This document shows positions 4,990 through 8,877 of a stretch of 8,877 bases of DNA, one piece after another. The position numbers and the translations under genes are program-made. Each line of letters begins with the position of its first letter. Positions within the stretch are counted from its first letter, which is position 1. This stretch comes from an uncultured Treponema sp. (GTDB lineage Bacteria; Spirochaetota; Spirochaetia; Treponematales; Treponemataceae): NCBI GenBank assembly GCA_945833725.1, contig CAMAFU010000056.1:1-8877 (forward strand), given 5' to 3'. The notes under the pieces are model-generated. The model was not told the origin of the DNA, did not search any database, and saw nothing but the letters and a program-made list of their open reading frames with translations.

Positions 4990-6660
4990 ATGAATCCATC
5001 AAAGTACAGACCAGTAGTGCAGCCGGTTCCATCAAAAAGAAAGTGGCCGGATAACAGAATTACAAAGGCACCAGTGTGGTGTTCCGTTGATTTAAGGGAT
5101 GGTAATCAGGCATTGATTGATCCTATGGGAATAGAAACAAAACTTGCCTATTTTGATCTTCTGGTAAAAATCGGCTTTAAGGAAATTGAAATATGTTTTC
5201 CTTCTGCCAGCGACACGGAATTTGATTTTTGCCGCCGCCTTATCGAAGAAAATCACATTCCGGAAGATGTTACAATACAGGTTTTGTGTCAGGCTCGGGA
5301 ACACCTTATAAGAAGAACAATGGAAGCTATAAAAGGTGCTCCTTCCGTTATATTTCACATTTACAATTCAACATCTCCTGCCCAGAGAAAATATACTTTC
5401 AACAAATCTAAAGAAGAAATTATTGGAATTGCAGTTGAAGGCGTAAAGTGTATAAAAGAATGTATGAAGGATTTAAGCGACGATGAAAAGAAAAAAATCC
5501 GCCTTGAATACAGCCCGGAAAGTTTTTCCATGACAGAACTGGATTATGCCATAGAAATTTGTGAAGCCGTAAAAAAAGAGTGGGGCACAAGTGCAGAAAA
5601 CAAGATAATTTTTAATCTTCCAACGACAGTTGAGTGCTATACTCCAAATGTTTATGCCGACTCCATAGAATATTTTGCAGAACATATTTCAGACCGGGAA
5701 AATGTAATTATTTCCACTCATTGTCATAATGACAGGGGAACAGGTGTTGCTGAATGTGAACTTGCTTTAATGGCAGGGGCAGACCGGGTTGAAGGATGCC
5801 TTTTTGGAAACGGGGAGCGCACAGGCAATCTTGATATTGTAACTGTAGCCCTTAACATGTTCTCCGAAGGCATTGATCCAAAACTTGATTTTTCTGATTT
5901 GCCGGAAATTGCCGATGCTTATCAGGAATACACAAAAATGGACATTCCTCCGCGCACTCCTTACGCTGGTGGTCTTGCATACACAGCTTTGTCTGGCGGT
6001 CATCAGGATGCCATTGCAAAAGGCCTTGCTGCCCGAAGCAAAATGAGCGAAGATTCTGTCTGGGATGTACCGTATCTTCTTATTGACCCTAAAGATATCG
6101 GCAGAAAATACGAAGGAATAATCAGAATAAATTCCCAGTCAGGAAAGGGCGGGGCAAGTTTTATTCTGGAACACAATTATGGCTATGCAATTCCAAAGGC
6201 AATGCAGCCTGCTGTCGGGGAACTTATAAAATCCGAAAGCGATAAAGCCCAGCGTGAACTTCAGCCGGAAGAAATCCTTAAACTGTTTGAGGAAAAATGG
6301 CTCTTTAACAGAAAAATCCTTGAAGTTCTGGATCTTTCTTCCAGTCAGATGGAAAACAAAGACAAGGAAGAAACAGTTGCTGTACGAGGCGTTATAAGAT
6401 ACATGGAAAATCAGTTTATAATCGGTGGAAACGGAAACGGACCGCTTGACAGTTTTGTTGCCGCTTTAAGGGAAACTTCTGTTCCTGCCTTTAATATTAC
6501 GGCTTTCCACGAACATTCTGTAGGTCAGGGAAGTGATACTCACGCCATAGCTTATGTTCAGATTACAAAAGAAGACGGAAGCATAAAATGGGGTGTAGGA
6601 AAGTCCAGTAATGTCGGCCGGGCTGGTGTTGCTGCTGTTGTAAGTGCACTGAATCAATAA
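4990..6660 (+). CDS. leuA: 2-isopropylmalate synthase LeuA (long form)
   Basis: LeuA condenses acetyl-CoA with 2-ketoisovalerate, the first committed and normally leucine-inhibited step of leucine synthesis. At 556 residues it belongs to the longer yeast/actinobacterial type rather than the roughly 510-residue E. coli type. The TIM-barrel catalytic domain (about 25-330) shows SVDLRDGNQALIDPM (32-46), with catalytic R36 and metal ligand D37, the metal histidines in STHCHNDRGTG (H244, H246), and GNGERTGNLD (273-282). A linker region with NSQSGKGG (381-388) follows. The C-terminal regulatory LeuA dimer domain (about 425-556) contains IIGGNGNGPLDSF (477-489) and a Gly-rich tail, so leucine feedback inhibition is expected. 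GAGGT (4981-4985) precedes the ATG by four bases. Upstream lies a Leu leader peptide plus attenuator; downstream a hairpin terminator ends the unit. leuC and leuD are not adjacent. Confidence 0.97.
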   Translation: MNPSKYRPVVQPVPSKRKWPDNRITKAPVWCSVDLRDGNQALIDPMGIETKLAYFDLLVKIGFKEIEICFPSASDTEFDFCRRLIEENHIPEDVTIQVLCQAREHLIRRTMEAIKGAPSVIFHIYNSTSPAQRKYTFNKSKEEIIGIAVEGVKCIKECMKDLSDDEKKKIRLEYSPESFSMTELDYAIEICEAVKKEWGTSAENKIIFNLPTTVECYTPNVYADSIEYFAEHISDRENVIISTHCHNDRGTGVAECELALMAGADRVEGCLFGNGERTGNLDIVTVALNMFSEGIDPKLDFSDLPEIADAYQEYTKMDIPPRTPYAGGLAYTALSGGHQDAIAKGLAARSKMSEDSVWDVPYLLIDPKDIGRKYEGIIRINSQSGKGGASFILEHNYGYAIPKAMQPAVGELIKSESDKAQRELQPEEILKLFEEKWLFNRKILEVLDLSSSQMENKDKEETVAVRGVIRYMENQFIIGGNGNGPLDSFVAALRETSVPAFNITAFHEHSVGQGSDTHAIAYVQITKEDGSIKWGVGKSSNVGRAGVAAVVSALNQ

Positions 6661-6666
6661 AAATAA

Positions 6667-6698
6667 AAAGGGCTGTCGTGTTTATGGCAGCTCTTTCT
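6667..6698 (+). terminator. Probable terminator of leuA
   Basis: An 11-bp stem with two G-U pairs, AAAGGGCTGTC (6667-6677) with GGCAGCTCTTT (6686-6696), and an 8-base loop lies seven bases after the leuA stop. The T-rich tail is imperfect (TCTGTTACC, then TTTTT), so termination may be leaky and may feed the M16 genes downstream. Confidence 0.6.
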
Positions 6699-6732
6699 GT
6701 TACCTTTTTACCTTTTCGATTGTTAATTTGCC

Positions 6733-8214
6733 ATGAGCAGCAGATCATTTATAAAATCATTAAATCTCTTTTTGCTCCTGATTTTTGCAGGAACTTTTTC
6801 TTTTGCAGAAAAAACGACAGTTCCCAATCTTTATGAATTTACCCTGAACAACGGACTGGAACTTTTTGTGCTGGAAGATGATTCGGCTCCTTTGGCTTAC
6901 ATAGAAATTGCCGTTAAGTGCGGAGGAATTCATCAAACTAAGGAAAATGCCGGTTTATTTCACCTTTATGAACATATGATGTTCAAAGGAAATAAAAAAT
7001 TCAAAACCCAGAAGGAAGTAACTCAGGAAATGAACAGCCTTGGTGTTGCTTCTTGGAACGGCTCTACTGGAATCGACAGGGTGAACTATTATTTTACGGT
7101 TCCTTCAAATCTGTTAAAAAGAGGACTTGAGTTTTGGTCTTATGCCGTAAGATTTCCTCTTTTAGACGAAAAAGAATTTGAAAACGAAAAGAAAGTTGTA
7201 GTTTCGGAAATTGAAGGAGGACTTACCGAACCGAACAGAATTCTTTTTGCAAAAAACGCAAAGGAACTTTTTCCTCAATCTCCATGGAAACTTGATCCTT
7301 CCGGCTCCCCGGACACAATAAAAAATGCCACTTTAGAAGATTTAAAATTCATTAAAGACAATTATTACATTCCTTCCAATTCGGCAGTTTTTGTTGGCGG
7401 AGATGTAAAGGCTGACAAAGTGTATTCTCTTGTAAAAAGAATTTTTGGCGGATGGAAAAATCCTTCTGGTAATTTAAAAAATGAAACAGTTTCTCCATCA
7501 AAGGCACCTTTAGAATCAATAAAAAAAATTGTATTTCCTCATGATTCAATTTCCGGCGAATTTTCAAAACTAATTTATACTGTTCGCGGGCCTGATGCCC
7601 AGTCTGACGGCATGGATATTTACGGGGCAGAGTTGTGGTCGTGGTTAATGGATAATCCGGAAAATTCCTTTACGCAGATGTGCCTTGGAAAAAAAGAATT
7701 TAACATTCCTGATGCACAGTACATTGCCGCCGGTTACAGCATGGCCCGATCTTCTGGTCTTATAAGCCTGTGTGCTGTAATGGAAAATGATGATTCTTCT
7801 CCTGTTTTGCGTACCGATTCCCTTCTTGATTTTTGGCTTAACGAATGTGCGGATTCAATGGCAGATATAACAAATGCCGAAGAAAATGGATATGGCAGCG
7901 ATGACATTTCAAAAATTATGAAACTTCAGGAAGATAATGCAGTTTTTAGTCTGGAAACACCATCAGCATGTCTTAATTTGCTGTCTTCCTGCTGGGCAAG
8001 TGCTGGAGAAGATTATTTTTTTAACTACAGCGAAAATACTGCAAAAATTAAAGATGAAGATATTTGTGCTGTTGTGGAAAAATACTTAAAAAAGTCTAAT
8101 GGCACTGCAATTCTTCTTGTAAATCCTGAAGTATACAAAAAATGGGAACAAGACTTTACAAACGGCAGCTGGGAAATTCTGGATGAAAAAAACTGCCGCT
8201 GGTGGAATGAATAA
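6733..8214 (+). CDS. Exported M16-family zinc metallopeptidase (catalytic subunit)
   Basis: This is a predicted secreted peptidase of the M16 (pitrilysin/processing peptidase) family, 493 residues. A signal peptide (about 1-25: a Lys/Arg-bearing start, a Leu/Ile/Phe-rich core, and SFA before E26) directs export to the periplasm. The N-terminal M16 domain carries the inverted zinc motif HLYEH (H77, E80, H81) followed by the MFKG segment, and E159 in VVVSEIEGG at the expected distance as third zinc ligand. The NYYIPSNSAVFVGGDV stretch (210-225) is the usual end of the first domain; a diverged second M16 domain fills about 265-470. The length fits one half of a two-subunit M16B enzyme. Thirty bases downstream starts a second M16 gene lacking the zinc site, its likely partner. 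No ribosome binding site is visible; an in-frame stop eight bases upstream excludes a longer N terminus. The substrate is unknown. Confidence 0.9.
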   Translation: MSSRSFIKSLNLFLLLIFAGTFSFAEKTTVPNLYEFTLNNGLELFVLEDDSAPLAYIEIAVKCGGIHQTKENAGLFHLYEHMMFKGNKKFKTQKEVTQEMNSLGVASWNGSTGIDRVNYYFTVPSNLLKRGLEFWSYAVRFPLLDEKEFENEKKVVVSEIEGGLTEPNRILFAKNAKELFPQSPWKLDPSGSPDTIKNATLEDLKFIKDNYYIPSNSAVFVGGDVKADKVYSLVKRIFGGWKNPSGNLKNETVSPSKAPLESIKKIVFPHDSISGEFSKLIYTVRGPDAQSDGMDIYGAELWSWLMDNPENSFTQMCLGKKEFNIPDAQYIAAGYSMARSSGLISLCAVMENDDSSPVLRTDSLLDFWLNECADSMADITNAEENGYGSDDISKIMKLQEDNAVFSLETPSACLNLLSSCWASAGEDYFFNYSENTAKIKDEDICAVVEKYLKKSNGTAILLVNPEVYKKWEQDFTNGSWEILDEKNCRWWNE

Positions 8215-8243
8215 CTTTATTCTTTTAAAAAGGAGGATAATCT

Positions 8244-8877
8244 ATGGAAAAAAACATGTTTGACGCTGAAAAAAATAAGTTTAATACAAAAGGAGCAGGG
8301 CGGAAGGCAAGCTTTTGTTTATTCCTTCTGTTGATTTTTGTTTCCTGTTCAACTACAAAAAATGTGGAGCAGGATGCCTACTATCTTTCCAATGTCCAGA
8401 AAATTTCTGCATATACTTTGTCCAATAATATTCCTGTAATCGTAAGAAAAACGGAAAACAGTGACATAGTTGTTTTAAGAATGATTTTTGAAGGAGGAAC
8501 GCCTTTAGTTGATTCGGAAAAATCCGGCATAGAAAGTTTAACATTGGATTTGTGTCTTCAGGGAAGCAAAAAATATTCTTTCGATGAAATTCAAAAAATC
8601 AAATATGAAAATTCTTTTTCCATAAGCAGTCATGCAGACAGGGATTATTCTGTGCTGGGTTTTAAATGTCTGCGGAAAGATTTTGACACTGTGCTTGATT
8701 TATTTGCCGACGGAATTCTTAATCCTCTTTTTCTTCAGGAAGATTTTGATAAAGCCTTAAAACTTGCTTCTCAGGAGTATATGTCTGATATGGCATCTCC
8801 TATGGGACAGCTGGGAATTGAACTTGAAAAAGCCGCTTTTGAAAATTCATCCTATAAGTCAAAGAGTTTTTTTACAG
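8244..8877 (+). CDS. M16-family lipoprotein, non-catalytic partner (partial, 3' end outside window)
   Basis: An ORF of 211 codons runs open to the window edge. AGGAGG (8231-8236) lies seven bases before the ATG, fixing the start. The first 34 residues are a basic stretch and a hydrophobic core (SFCLFLLLIFVS) ending in a relaxed lipobox, FVSC, with lipid-modified Cys predicted at C35. From about residue 55 it follows the M16 N-terminal domain: LRMIFEGGTPLVD (78-90) and the helix DFDKALKLASQEYMSD (167-182). At the HxxEH position, however, the sequence is GIESLTLDLCLQGS (95-108), so the two His and the Glu are replaced by S98, D102 and L101. It therefore cannot bind zinc in the usual way. Placed 29 bp after a catalytic M16 gene, it is probably a membrane-anchored structural partner. 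The second domain and true length are not visible. Confidence 0.85.
   Translation, partial: MEKNMFDAEKNKFNTKGAGRKASFCLFLLLIFVSCSTTKNVEQDAYYLSNVQKISAYTLSNNIPVIVRKTENSDIVVLRMIFEGGTPLVDSEKSGIESLTLDLCLQGSKKYSFDEIQKIKYENSFSISSHADRDYSVLGFKCLRKDFDTVLDLFADGILNPLFLQEDFDKALKLASQEYMSDMASPMGQLGIELEKAAFENSSYKSKSFFT

Noticed and set aside
8353..8544. Minus-strand 63-codon ORF near the right edge
   Set aside because: It is antisense to the M16 lipoprotein gene, which has a strong AGGAGG site and family motifs.

Overview
The window looks like chromosome from a low-GC spirochaete, most likely a free-living or gut/rumen Treponema. This is an inference from AT-rich codon use, SufC-B-D gene order, an exported M16 peptidase pair whose second member is a lipoprotein with a relaxed spirochaete-type lipobox, and leucine biosynthesis (absent from host-dependent treponemes). 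No rRNA, tRNA, CRISPR array or complete insertion sequence was seen.

Left third (1-3455, minus strand): the sufC-sufB-sufD cluster encodes the core Fe-S cluster scaffold complex. It starts at a strong sigma70-type promoter placed so close to the sufC start codon that the mRNA is predicted to be leaderless. An 80-90 bp GC-rich, multi-hairpin element separates sufC from sufB. sufB and sufD overlap by one base (TAATG).

Middle (3456-6698, plus strand): two leucine genes are read away from suf. leuB (3-isopropylmalate dehydrogenase) has its own candidate promoter beside a perfect 15-bp tandem repeat, and ends in a terminator that overlaps its stop codon. leuA (2-isopropylmalate synthase, long form) follows after 266 bp. 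That gap holds the most interesting find in the window: a complete-looking leucine attenuator. A 20-codon leader peptide with five consecutive Leu codons (MKYTLLLLLKTSLKGLKVIG) precedes a strong intrinsic terminator, with a possible antiterminator pairing. Three of its seven Leu codons are CTA, a codon absent from both leuB and leuA by my reading. Its promoter overlaps the leuB terminator, covers a perfect 17-bp palindrome (operator candidate), and is positioned so that the leader peptide itself would be translated from a leaderless RNA.

Right third (6699-8877, plus strand): an apparent operon of two exported M16 metallopeptidase-family proteins. The first has a signal peptide and an intact HxxEH zinc site. 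The second, cut by the window end, is a predicted lipoprotein that has lost all three residues of that motif. This fits a catalytic/non-catalytic heterodimer. leuC, leuD, sufS, sufU and sufA are not in the window.
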